Shown here piece by piece: positions 34,989 to 45,893 of a DNA stretch of 64,000 nucleotides. The stretch's first letter is position 1. Each line of letters opens with the position of its first letter. The stretch spans positions 1-64,000 of the forward strand of contig NZ_CP025257.1 of the NCBI RefSeq assembly GCF_002843565.1, read 5' to 3'. This DNA comes from Mesoplasma syrphidae (lineage in GTDB: Bacteria > Bacillota_I > Bacilli_A > Mycoplasmatales > Mycoplasmataceae). A program made the position numbers and the translations under genes. The notes below the pieces were generated by a model, which saw nothing but the letters and a program-made list of their open reading frames with translations, had not been told where the DNA came from and did no database searches.

Positions 34989-35482
34989 TGACACGTAAAT
35001 TAATTGTCAATAATTTAACTCTTGGGGATCAATTTTCTGCCCCAAGCAATATAGCAAAGGAAGTAAAAATTAGCGATATCTATTATAATTTTTTTAAAAA
35101 AAATACAAACATAATAATTCGAGATAAGGACTTTATTTTGCTACCCGATAAAATTATTTTAAATATTGTAGATATTCATGATGTTAATACTTTATCAGAA
35201 AGAACGTTTATTGCTGGATTAAAATTTTTAATTGAAAATGAAGATGCAGATACATATGTTCATTGTCAACTTGGAGTAAGTAGGAGCCCATCGCTTGTAT
35301 TTATTTATTTAGTTTCACAAAAGTTTATTAAGGCTGATAATTTTTCAGATGCTATTGCTGATTTTATAGATAATTTTTATCCGTATATGAAATTAAATCA
35401 GGGAGTTTTTGACTTTTTAAAAACAAAATTTCCTTTTGTTGATATAGCCAAAAAAGCCAAACAGGAGTGAGGTAATTTTTAA
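34988..35482 (+). CDS. Dual-specificity/tyrosine-type cysteine phosphatase
   Basis: The 164-residue protein carries the phosphatase P-loop HCQLGVSRS, i.e. HCx5R, with Cys93 and Arg99, preceded by an Asp-containing loop VDIHDVNT that may supply the general acid. This is the signature of dual-specificity phosphatases acting on phospho-Tyr/Ser/Thr, phosphoinositide or phosphosugar. It overlaps the PTS gene by one base upstream and the next gene by one base downstream, so the three are made together. A role in removing sugar phosphates or reversing protein phosphorylation is possible but not shown. Confidence 0.82.
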
Positions 35483-36237
35483 TGAGCAATAAGATTATTA
35501 AATTTGGAAATTATTTTGTAGAAATTTTTCAAAATGACAAATGTATTTTTCGTGAATCAAATTTGGTTGCATATGATTTGAAATCTTTAAAATTGATTGG
35601 GGCAGGTTTATATGCTGAGAATAAAATTCGTGAAGAGGGTAACTTTTTGTCAACGCGATTTTTTGAGAATGATAAGATGATCAATATTGAAAGTTTCATT
35701 TTTTACTTAAGATATTTAAAAAATACAAATATTTTGCCTAAAGATGAAGAAATCACATTTATCAAAATGAGCAAATTTTTGCAAGAAATCTGTAAAATGG
35801 AGTTTCCAAAAGCTCAATTTATAACTCAAAGAAAATTTTATAAAAATATAATTAGTAGTAATGCAGATTTTTATGTTGATTTAGAATATCATGCAACTTG
35901 AATCTATGAAAAAAATTATGGAAAAATATTTAAAATTGATTTTGGAATATTAAAGATTCAGAAATCTTTAAATGAGTATTTGTCTGTTAATTTTAATGGT
36001 CTTTTAAATACAAAGAAAACACTTGCTTTGCTAGATATTATTTCTAAAAAAGATTTTGACTCAACAGAAGTTGAATTAAGGGCAATTGGTACAGGTAGAC
36101 CATTTAAAGTAAAAATTTTAAAAAATTCTGAATCGCTAAAACCTATCGAAGACCTAAAATCTCAAATTATGAAAATTACTAATAAAAAAGTAGTCGAAGG
36201 TAATATTGATTTTTTGAAAATTATTGAGAGACAATAA
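35482..36237 (+). CDS. Truncated MreB-like pseudo-actin
   Basis: The 251-residue protein is not an obvious enzyme. Its start, with FRESNLVAYDLKSLKLIGAG, resembles the MreB strand pair NEPSVVAYDKKTGKVIAVG, and the region VELRAIGTGRPFKVKIL matches MreB's MEVRGRDLVTGLPKTIEV. The order and spacing of these blocks also fit. Nucleotide motifs DLGT and DIGGGT are absent and the C-terminal third containing the last glycine motif is missing. It is translationally coupled to the phosphatase gene and followed by a small membrane protein gene. Similarity by eye is weak, so the fold assignment is an inference. Confidence 0.5.
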
Positions 36238-36238
36238 C

Positions 36239-36445
36239 GTGTTAGCAGATATTATCTTAATTATTTTTGGTTTGTTATTGATTATTTTTGGAACATTAAT
36301 TTACTTTAAATATAATAAACGAAAAAATAAAAACTTTACTTCTAAGCAAATGTCACTTACATATTGATTTAAAAAATCAATTTGATTAATTTTTATTGTG
36401 AGTGGAATTATCTTGTTAGCTCTTTGTATTGCTGTTAACATGTAA
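36239..36445 (+). CDS. Small two-TM membrane protein (GTG start)
   Basis: A 68-residue frame starts at GTG one base after the previous stop and includes two TGA Trp codons. It has two hydrophobic segments (ADIILIIFGLLLIIFGTLIY and IWLIFIVSGIILLALCIAV) separated by a basic loop rich in Lys. Tight spacing argues that it is real and belongs to the PTS-phosphatase-pseudoactin operon. Function unknown. Confidence 0.65.
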
Positions 36446-36475
36446 AATTACAAAACTGTAAAAGTAATTTTTTTG
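36444..36475 (+). terminator. Terminator of the PTS-phosphatase operon
   Basis: Arms AAAATTAC (36444-36451) and GTAATTTT (36464-36471) precede a T run; an alternative inner stem TTACA/TGTAA exists. Confidence 0.75.
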
Positions 36476-36527
36476 TCTTTAAAATACTTAAGAAAGTATA
36501 TAATTAAATTAACAAAAGAGGTATTTT

Positions 36528-37786
<1,259 letters not shown>

Positions 37787-37793
<7 letters not shown>

Positions 37794-37811
37794 GACTTTA
37801 CGTCTTATTTT
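37787..37811 (+). terminator. Intrinsic terminator after serS
   Basis: Arms AAAATAAGAC (37787-37796) and GTCTTATTTT (37802-37811) form a 10-bp stem overlapping the serS stop codon. Confidence 0.8.
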
Positions 37812-37841
37812 TTATATAATAGTATTTAAGCGAGGTATAGA

Positions 37842-39200
37842 ATGGCAAAATTAAATGACACAATTGTTGCGCCAGCAACCAGTATTGCAACACAGGCCAT
37901 TGCCTTAATTCGAATTAGCGGTGATGATGCATTTGTAATTATTAATAATTTATTAAAAAAGAAAATTCTTACTCAAAAAGGTGTTTTTGTTCGCAAACTT
38001 TATGAAAATAATAATTTAGTTGATGAAGTGGTTCTAACAACTTTTGTTAACCCTCAATCATTTACTGGCGAAAATGTTGTTGAAATTGCTTGTCATGGAG
38101 GAATTTTAAATACAAATAGAATTATTAGATTAATTTTAAATTTAGGTGCTCGAATGGCAATGAAAGGTGAGTTTTCGCAACGTTCATTTTTGAATGGTAA
38201 AATTGACTTAATTCAAGCTGAAGGAATTAATGATTTAATTCACGCAACTAATGATTTAGCTTTAAAAGTTGGAATTGATAATATGAGTGGAATTAACAAC
38301 AAGGCGATTGTTGAATTAAAAGCAAACTTAATAGATATTATTTCACGAATTCAAGTGTCAATTGACTATCCCGATTATGATGACATTGAGGGGTCTAGTG
38401 TTGAAGATTTAATTAAACTGTTGACTTTAATAGAGCAACAAGTTACAAAACTACTAGTTCGTTCAAAAATGGCTAATAAATCTGTTGAAGGAATTAAAAC
38501 TGCAATTGTTGGTCAAACAAATGTTGGAAAATCGTCAATACTTAATACTTTATTAAACGAAGATAAGGCAATTGTAACTGATATTCCGGGTACGACTAGA
38601 GATATTGTTGAAGGTCAGATAAGTTTGGGAAATGTCACTTTAAATTTAGTTGACACTGCAGGGATTCGTCAAACTGACGATGTTGTAGAATCTTTGGGAA
38701 TTAAGAAATCTAAAGATCTAATTAATAAAGCTGACTTAGTGATTTTCGTTATGACAAAAAATAATCTTGATAGCCCAGAAAATGTTGAAATTTTAAAGCT
38801 TTTAAAAAATAAGTCACATATTCTGACAGTCAACAAAAATGAGTTGTTAACTAAAGAAGAAATAAAATTAATTGTTTCAAAATATCCACAAGCCGTGTTC
38901 ACGAGTGCAATTAATAATGAAATTGATGATTTAATTTTTAAGATTAAAGAAATGTATGTAAACGAAGAAATTTTAGCTTCTAATGAGCTAATTTTGATTA
39001 ATATTAATCAAATAGCTTTAATCGAAAGCGTTCAAGAAAAAATTAAGCAGGCATTACAAGCAATTCAAAATTTTATGCCAATTGATATTGTGAATGTAGA
39101 TTTGTATGAAGCCTGAAACTATTTAAATGAATTAATTGGGGAACAATATGATGAAGAAATTATCGATAATATATTTAGAAAGTATTGTTTAGGTAAATAA
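37842..39200 (+). CDS. mnmE: tRNA modification GTPase MnmE
   Basis: MnmE with MnmG modifies wobble uridine 34 of tRNAs, important here because UGA is read by tRNA(Trp). The 452-residue protein has the N-terminal tetrahydrofolate-binding domain ([20 protein letters not shown]), a G domain with P-loop GQTNVGKSS near residue 224, TDIPGTTRD and DTAG, and the C-terminal catalytic Cys motif CLGK as its last residues. TGA encodes the Trp at 39114. Confidence 0.97.
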
Positions 39201-39270
39201 AAAAACTAGAATATTGTTGCTTAATTGGTTATTAAACATATTGGTACATTAAAAATGACAAAGAAATTAA

Positions 39271-39302
39271 AAAAAGTAAGTAATTAAATTACTTACTTTT
39301 TT
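39271..39302. terminator. Bidirectional terminator between mnmE and azoR
   Basis: A 13-bp stem AAAAAGTAAGTAA (39271-39283) pairs with 39289-39301; A and T runs flank both sides and the genes converge. Confidence 0.85.
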
Positions 39303-39303
39303 A

Positions 39304-39906
39304 TTAAAATATTTTAGCTGCAGCTTGAATTTCTTTTTCAATTGTCTTGACTGCATCAACTGGTGTTAATTTGTTTAAAGGTTCAGTTTTTGTTCCTGCT
39401 AGCAAAACTGGTGTGTTAACTTTAGCAGCAACAAATTCTCAAGTACCTTTTAAATATTCAGTATGATTACCTCATAAATATCAACCATAAGGTGCTCCTT
39501 GTGTAGTTAATATTTGAACTTTTAAATGATCTAATAATCCAATTGCATCACCCTTTTTTGAATACTTGTAAGAAAAAGTTTCGTTTGCTAATAAAATATG
39601 ATCCAAATAATTTTTTATTAACGCAGTTACATTAAAGTTATGCATTGGACTTACCATGATAACCTTATCGACACTTTTTAATTGACTAATGTATTTTAAT
39701 GAATCCTCTTCATTAAAATATGTTCCCATGTTTGATCTTGTCAGTGTTTTTGATGCCATAGCAATTTCATTCAAATCCAAATACTCAAAAGTATCATCTT
39801 TGTTTAATTTTTTATATTCTTCAATAAATTTTTTTGCTAGTTCAGCAGAATATGAAGCTTCAACAGGGCTAGCAGAACCTGAAACAACTAATATTTTATT
39901 ACTCAT
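39304..39906 (-). CDS. azoR: FMN-dependent NADH:quinone/azo oxidoreductase
   Basis: The 200-residue flavodoxin-fold protein reduces quinones or azo compounds with NADH. It has the N-terminal FMN phosphate region LVVSGSASP and the family block SPMHNFNVTALIKNYLDHI followed by TFSYKYSKKG and GLLDHLKV. The Trp codon TGA at 39481-39483 joins the two halves of the frame. An RBS AGGAGG lies before ATG 39906. Confidence 0.88.
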
Positions 39907-39989
39907 ATTAATATACCTCCTATGTTGTATATGTAATTATTATAACTTTATTTTTGATAAGATATAATTTAATAAAGGGATGGTGTAAA

Positions 39990-40790
39990 ATGATTGACAA
40001 TAAAAAAATTTTTGATGCTCATATTCATTTTAACGATGAAACTTTTTTTAATGATGAAATGATTGCCGATTTGCTTGAAGATGGATATGAAAATAATGTG
40101 GGTGGATGGTTATGTGCTTCATTTGATATTGCCTCTTCATTAAAAGCCATTAGATATGCTGAAAAATACGATGATATTTATGCAGCAATCGCGATTCACC
40201 CTAATGAAGTTAGTAATCAAGATTTTAGTAATTTTGAAATATTGAAAGACCTTGCTACTAAATCAAAAGTTATAGCAATTGGTGAAACAGGGCTTGATTA
40301 TTTTTACACCAAAAAAGATATGGAATTGCAAAAAGAATGGTTCATTAAGCATATTCAGCTTGCCAATGAAAATAATTTAGTGTTACAAATGCACATTAGA
40401 GACGAAAAAGATCAATATCAAGCGTATGATGATACTTTAGAAATTTTAAAAGTTTATCAACCCAAAAAAATGATCGTTCATTGTTTTTCAGCTAACATAG
40501 AGTATGCTAAAAAGTTTTTAGAAATTGGCGCATATATTAATATTGGGGGAGCCGTTACTTTTAAAAATGCTAAGGATTTACAAGCTGCCGCTGAGTATAT
40601 TCCGTTAGATAAAATTTTACTAGAAACTGATGCACCTTATTTAACACCGCACCCTCATAGAGGAAAAACTAATTACCCAAAGTATATTTTTTTAACTGCT
40701 CAAAAAGTAGCAGAATTGAAAAATACTAGTCTTGAAAATATAATTGAGGCTACAACAAAAAACGCAAAAAAAATTTTTGAAATAGAGTAA
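39990..40790 (+). CDS. TatD family metal-dependent DNase 1
   Basis: The 266-residue TIM-barrel hydrolase carries the metal ligands in FDAHIHF, AIGETGLDYFY, LQMHIRD, IVHCFS and LLETDAPYLTP. TatD proteins are 3'-5' exonucleases linked to DNA repair. ATG 39990 is chosen over 39954 because AAAGGGATGG lies just before it. A second, more diverged copy is at 43857. Confidence 0.92.
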   Translation: MIDNKKIFDAHIHFNDETFFNDEMIADLLEDGYENNVGGWLCASFDIASSLKAIRYAEKYDDIYAAIAIHPNEVSNQDFSNFEILKDLATKSKVIAIGETGLDYFYTKKDMELQKEWFIKHIQLANENNLVLQMHIRDEKDQYQAYDDTLEILKVYQPKKMIVHCFSANIEYAKKFLEIGAYINIGGAVTFKNAKDLQAAAEYIPLDKILLETDAPYLTPHPHRGKTNYPKYIFLTAQKVAELKNTSLENIIEATTKNAKKIFEIE

Positions 40791-40861
40791 ATGCCTAATG
40801 AAACTAAAAATTAGAGTGTTATAATTAAATAATGTTTTAAAGCTCAGGAGGAATTATTATC

Positions 40862-43774
40862 ATGAGTACAAATAATACTGTCAAATTTAAAAAAGATTTG
40901 AAACGTTGATATGCAATGTCAAATAAAGAAATATGTAATAAATTTGATGTTGATCCAAATGTTGGATTATCTTCACAAGAAGCTCAACGTCGTTTAGAAT
41001 TAGAGGGCCCAAATAAACTTGAAGAAGCCAAGCAAACATCAAATATAGTTATTTTTCTTAAAACTTTTTTAGATCCGTTAGCAATTTTAATGGTTTTTGC
41101 AGGTATCCTATCTGTTATCTTACCTTTAGCTTTGAAAATTACTTTAAAGGGAGAAAATATAGCTGGAATTTGTGTAATTTTTGGAGTCGTGTTGGTTAAC
41201 TCTTTAATTTCATCAATTCAAGAAATTAAAGCACACAAATCTTTAAATGCTCTTAAATCGTTGGCTGAACCAAAGACAATTGTTATTCGAGATGGTAAAC
41301 AAATTGAAATTCCCGTCGAAAATATTGTTAGAGGAGATATTGTATGTATTGAAACAGGAAAATTTATTCCTGCTGATATTCGTATTATTGAATCGCCAAA
41401 GTTAAGAGTTGATGAATCTGCATTGACAGGAGAATCATTACCAGTTGAAAAAATTACTAAATCTTTAATGAATAAAGAAATGGTGTTAGGAGATCAAATT
41501 AACTTAGGCTTTATGTCTACTTTCATTACCGATGGAAGGGCAGTTGGTGTGGTATTTGCAACTGGTAAATATTCTGCAGTTGGTCAAATTGCATCAAGTA
41601 TTGCTAATACGAAGCAAAAAAAATCTCCGTTACAAAATAAGTTAAGTCAGTTAACATTATGAGTTTCAATTTTTGCTGTTTTGTTAGGAAGTTTAATTTT
41701 TACAATTATGTTTTTAGAAAGTAATCGTACTCCTGAAAATTTAGTTGATGCTTTAATTTTCTCAATATCTGCTGCGGTTTCTTTAATTCCTGAATCAATT
41801 ATGATTATTGTTACGATTGCTTTGTCTATAAGTGCTCGAAAAATGGCAGATCGTAAAGTTATTGTAAAAACATTTAATGCAATTGAAACATTGGGAGCAG
41901 TTAATGTAATTTGCTCAGATAAAACAGGAACTTTAACTCAAAATAAAATGACTATTTTAAAAGTTTTTAGTAATAATCAAATTCAAGATCAAAGACTATA
42001 TCGCTATAATAAAAATGATCCACAATCATTCCATTTTATAAATGCTTTAATGTTATGTAGTGATTCAATAAGTGAAGGTGGAGTTCAAATTGGTGATCCG
42101 ACTGAGTTAGCGTTAACTAATTGAACACAGTTATTAAAGCTTAATGAATTAAAGTATCGTGAAATGTATCCAAGATTAGATGAAATTCCCTTCAATAGTG
42201 ATAAAAAATTAATGACTACTGTTAATGAAGTTGATGGAAAACGAATTGTTTATACAAAAGGAGCATTGGATGAGTTGTTAAAACGCTGTTCAAAGACTTA
42301 TGTTGATGGAGAAATTGTTACGCTAACTAAGGCAATGAAAATAGAAATCCAAGAAAAATGTACTCCTTTATTGGAAGAAGCATTACGTGTTTTAGGTTTT
42401 GCATATACTGTACAAAATCCCAGATTAGACGAATATGATCAACATGAAGTTTTCTTAGGTTGTGTTGCAATGATGGACCCACCTAGAAATGAAGCAAAAA
42501 CTGCCATTAAAAGAGCAAATGATTCAGGAATTCGTGTAATTATGATTACAGGTGATCATAAAATTACAGCGTTGGAAATTGCAAAACGTTTGGGAATTTC
42601 AAATACAAAATTTTATGAAGGCTTAACTGGTGAAGAAATTGATCAGCTAAATGATGCTGAATTTAATGAAAAATTAAAGACAACAAATGTATTCGCAAGA
42701 GTTAACCCAGAACATAAAACCCGAATAGTTGAAGCTTTACAATCTCAAGGAAAAATTGTCGCAATGACAGGAGATGGAGTAAATGATTCACCATCACTTG
42801 CAAAAGCTGATGTTGGAATAGCAATGGGAATGAGCGGAACTGATGTTGCAAAAGAATCGGCAAAAGTAATTTTAGCAGATGATAATTTCGCAACAATTAT
42901 TTCAGGAGTTCGTGAAGGACGTAATGTTTATGAAAAAATTAAGCGTTCAATTGCCTTTTTATTGGGAGCAAATTTATCTCAAATATTAACAATTTTAATT
43001 GTTTTATCAATAACAGCTCTTAGTGGTGAAAAATATGGAACGCCAGATGGAATTATTAAAGCATTGGGAGATATTAATGTTTTATGACATATTTTAGCTG
43101 TCGAGACAATTTTGGCAATTCCGATTGGAATGGCTCATTCTAAAGAAACATTAATGGCTTATGCTCCTCGTAATGCTAAAGAATCTGTTTTCAAATGGAT
43201 TTTGTGAGAAATATTATCGATGGCAATTATACATACAACTTGTGCAGTAGCAGCTTTCTTTATAGCAGCTGTTTCAATGGATGACGCACAAGCTGGTTCT
43301 ACTGCTGCTTATGTTGTAATTATTTTTGCCCCAGTATTTTATGTATGAACTACACAAACTCGTAATTATAGTGTTAAGGTTGCTCGTGATAAAGCAGAAA
43401 AAATGCGTATTAATGAATGAATGATTGCTGCAATGGTTTTTGCATTTATCTTAAACATTGGAACACTTGTAGTTCCAGGAATTAACTCAGGGTTTAAAAT
43501 AGCAATGAATATGCATTTCTGAATATGAGGTGTTTCATTTGCTTTAGCTTTTGCAACATTTCTGTTAAAATGATTTGAAAATTATTGCTTCCGTAAAATT
43601 TATCAACACATCCATCGTGATGAGTTGACAGTTGCAAGTTTTAACTTTAGAAAAAAACAAATTCGAGATGAAAAGAAAAAACTTCGTACTGCTAAAAAAC
43701 TTCGTGTTCAAATTCGTAAACAAAAAATCAAATCAAAAATTGCAAAATTGAGCAAAGAGCTAAGAAATTCTTAA
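40862..43774 (+). CDS. Cation-transporting P-type ATPase
   Basis: The 970-residue protein matches P2-type (calcium/PacL-like) ATPases: an N-terminal cation ATPase domain, SALTGESLPVEK, the phosphorylated Asp in SDKTGTLTQNKMT, and GDGVNDSPSLAKADVGIAMG. In M4 the ion-site motif reads IPESI instead of the calcium-pump PEGL. In M6 the usual N-x-x-TD is not visible; the segment reads INVLWHILAVET. The ion is therefore uncertain. A strongly basic C-terminal tail of about 45 residues follows the last helix. An AGGAGG RBS precedes the start. Confidence 0.92.
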
Positions 43775-43775
43775 T

Positions 43776-43808
43776 AAAATAGAAATCTTTAGGGTTTCTA
43801 TTTTTTTT
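43776..43808 (+). terminator. Intrinsic terminator after P-type ATPase
   Basis: Arms AAAATAGAAA (43776-43785) and TTTCTATTTT (43795-43804) are followed by more T residues. Confidence 0.82.
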
Positions 43809-43856
43809 GACAAAATTAACACTTATAATTAATTTAATAAGAAAAGAGGACTACTT

Positions 43857-44666
43857 ATGCCATCAGGAATTTACGATATTCATTGTCACTTAAATGATAG
43901 TGCGTATGCAGAAATGGAAATTACATCATCAGAAATTGTTAAAGAAGCAAATAGGGTTGGAGTAGCTCTTATTAATAATATTGGTTTCGACATTAAATCT
44001 TCAAAAGTTGCTATTATTCAAGCAGAAAAAAATAAAAATGTATTTGCAGTTGTTGGGATTCATCCTAATGAAGCTCACTTGTTTACAGAAGAAGCGTATG
44101 AATTTTTAGAAGATTTAGCTCATGCAGATAAAGTTGTTGGAATTGGGGAAATTGGCTTAGATTATAATCGTTCAACCAAATATATTAAACAACAAAAAGA
44201 ATCTTTCATACATCAAATTAAAATTGCTCAGCAATTAAACCTACCAATTATGTTACATATACGTGATATCAATGGATCGACTAATGCTTATGATGACGCG
44301 CTAGAAATTTTAAAAAAACAAAAAGTTACTTCTGGTGTTGTTCATTCTTTTGAAGGAACTTGAGAAATTGCTCAAAAGTTTATTAAGCAAGGAATTTCGA
44401 TTTCTTTAAATGGTGAAGTTACCAAAGTAGCAGAAATTCAGCGAATTGCTAAGAATATTTCGCTTAATTACTTAATGGTAGAATCAGATGCACCATATTC
44501 AGCACCAATACCTTTTGATAAACGTATTAACCATTGTAAATATTTACCATTAACGGTCCAAAAAATTGCTGAAATTCGTGGAACAACAAGTGGGGAAATT
44601 GCAGCAGCTACTCGTGACAATGCACAAGAATTATTTAGAATTAAAAACAAATTAATATTAGAGTAA
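43857..44666 (+). CDS. TatD family metal-dependent DNase 2
   Basis: The 269-residue paralog has the ligand set YDIHCHL, GIGEIGLDYN, MLHIRD, VVHSFEG and MVESDAPYSAP. Its length and motifs are complete, with one TGA Trp at 44361. Compared with copy 1 it uses Ser in place of Cys after the third-His strand (VHSF versus VHCF). RBS AGAGGA precedes ATG 43857. Confidence 0.92.
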
Positions 44667-44688
44667 ACATCTTTCGATGTTTTTTTAT
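44665..44688 (+). terminator. Intrinsic terminator after tatD 2
   Basis: Stem AAACATC/GATGTTT with loop TTTC overlaps the stop codon and runs into T residues. Confidence 0.82.
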
Positions 44689-44710
44689 TTCTTAGGTTAT
44701 AATGAAAGAG

Positions 44711-44809
44711 AAAAGGCAGAGGTAACTGAAAAGTTTGAGAAATACTCTTAGAACCTGATCTAGTTAATACTAGCGTAGGAAGTCCTTATAATTTTATATT
44801 CTGTCTTTT
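44711..44809 (+). promoter_or_regulatory. TPP (thiamine pyrophosphate) riboswitch
   Basis: The sequence contains the conserved thi-box elements TTGAGAAATACTC, GAACCTGATCTAGTTAAT and ACTAGCGTAGGAA in the right order. The closing helix P1 can form between AAAAGGCAGA (44711-44720) and TCTGTCTTTT (44800-44809) with one G-U pair. The ribosome binding site GAGAGGA begins 2 bp after P1, which suggests control of translation initiation. It precedes a ThiT-like transporter gene, the expected target. Confidence 0.93.
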
Positions 44810-44823
44810 CGAGAGGATAAAAT

Positions 44824-45714
44824 ATGCAAAGAAAATTATTTTTTTGGGCAAGTGTCGCATACAGTATTTTATTTGTAAGTGCATTTATTGCTTTGACAAC
44901 AATTTATATTAAAGAAAGATTAGCCAATGATTCATCGGGTAATTTAGTTATTTTAATTTTTGCAATGGTAGTATTAAATATTATTATTATAGCAGTACAA
45001 ATTTTGTTAGGATTTTCTTTTTTTGAGGATACTGATATTGAAACAACAGATGCTAAACAATTTTTAATTTTATCATTCATAACTTTAAATTTTGTTTCTA
45101 TTATTTGAAATAGTTTGAACATTAATTGAAGATGAAAAAAAATAAGAATTCAAAAGTTTAAAGTAATTGATATTACCTTTATGGGAATGATTGTTGCAAT
45201 GTTTATAATTTTGGATTATCTTATGGGATTTGTACAATTGCCAGCGTATACATCATTGTCATTAAAATTTTTACCATTATTTTTTATGGCTTATAGTTCA
45301 GATTTTTTTAAAACAAGTTTAGTTTGTATGATTTGTGGAGTAATCTCTTGATTTATGCCAGGTAATTTAGATGCTGGAATGCCAGGAGCATTTATGTTTG
45401 ACTACTTCTTACCAATTATGGCTATTTCTGGTTGTTGCTTTTTGAGACCAGTTAAAACCACTTCAAAAATATTAGATTTTACAAGTTGATTTATTTTTGT
45501 AACTGTTCCAACTATTTTAATATATCTATTTAGAGTTATTGCTGGTGTCTTGTTTTATGGAGCCTATGTTTGAGAAAATTATAGTATTTGAATTTATTCA
45601 TTAGCACTAAATGCTATTAATACGACTGTCGATTATGTTTTATTTTTAATAACTGTTCCGTCAATGTGTAAAACTTTGAAATATATTGTAAATAGGTTAA
45701 ATCAAAATCACTAA
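44824..45714 (+). CDS. thiT: ThiT-type ECF thiamine transporter S component with N-terminal membrane extension
   Basis: ThiT binds thiamine for an energy-coupling factor ABC transporter. The 296-residue frame is rich in TGA Trp codons. Residues about 110-296 match ThiT (about 190 residues): FVQLPAYTSLSLKFLPL, the FRVIAGVLFYGAYVWENY loop-helix and a last helix YVLFLITVPS. About 105 N-terminal residues with three more hydrophobic segments precede it, making the protein longer than usual. The TPP riboswitch directly upstream supports a thiamine role. Confidence 0.85.
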
Positions 45715-45893
45715 TTTGGATAAAGATTATTTAAGTCATAATAAAAATAAATAAACACTTTTATAAATAACCATATACAATTACATAAGAGATACTAAAA
45801 CGTGAATAAGTTGCCAAGAGTTATTATGTTGTAAGGTCTTGAAAAAGAGAGATCCCGTACCAAAAGCTGGACGTAAGAGATCGTAAAGGAAAA
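45715..45893. other. Leader region of the RGG-protein gene
   Basis: This 179-bp region is non-coding as far as seen. The frame of the next gene is open upstream to 45810 but without a usable start codon. A GATC-bounded imperfect hairpin (45851-45883) ends just before the RBS and could regulate the gene. Confidence 0.35.
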
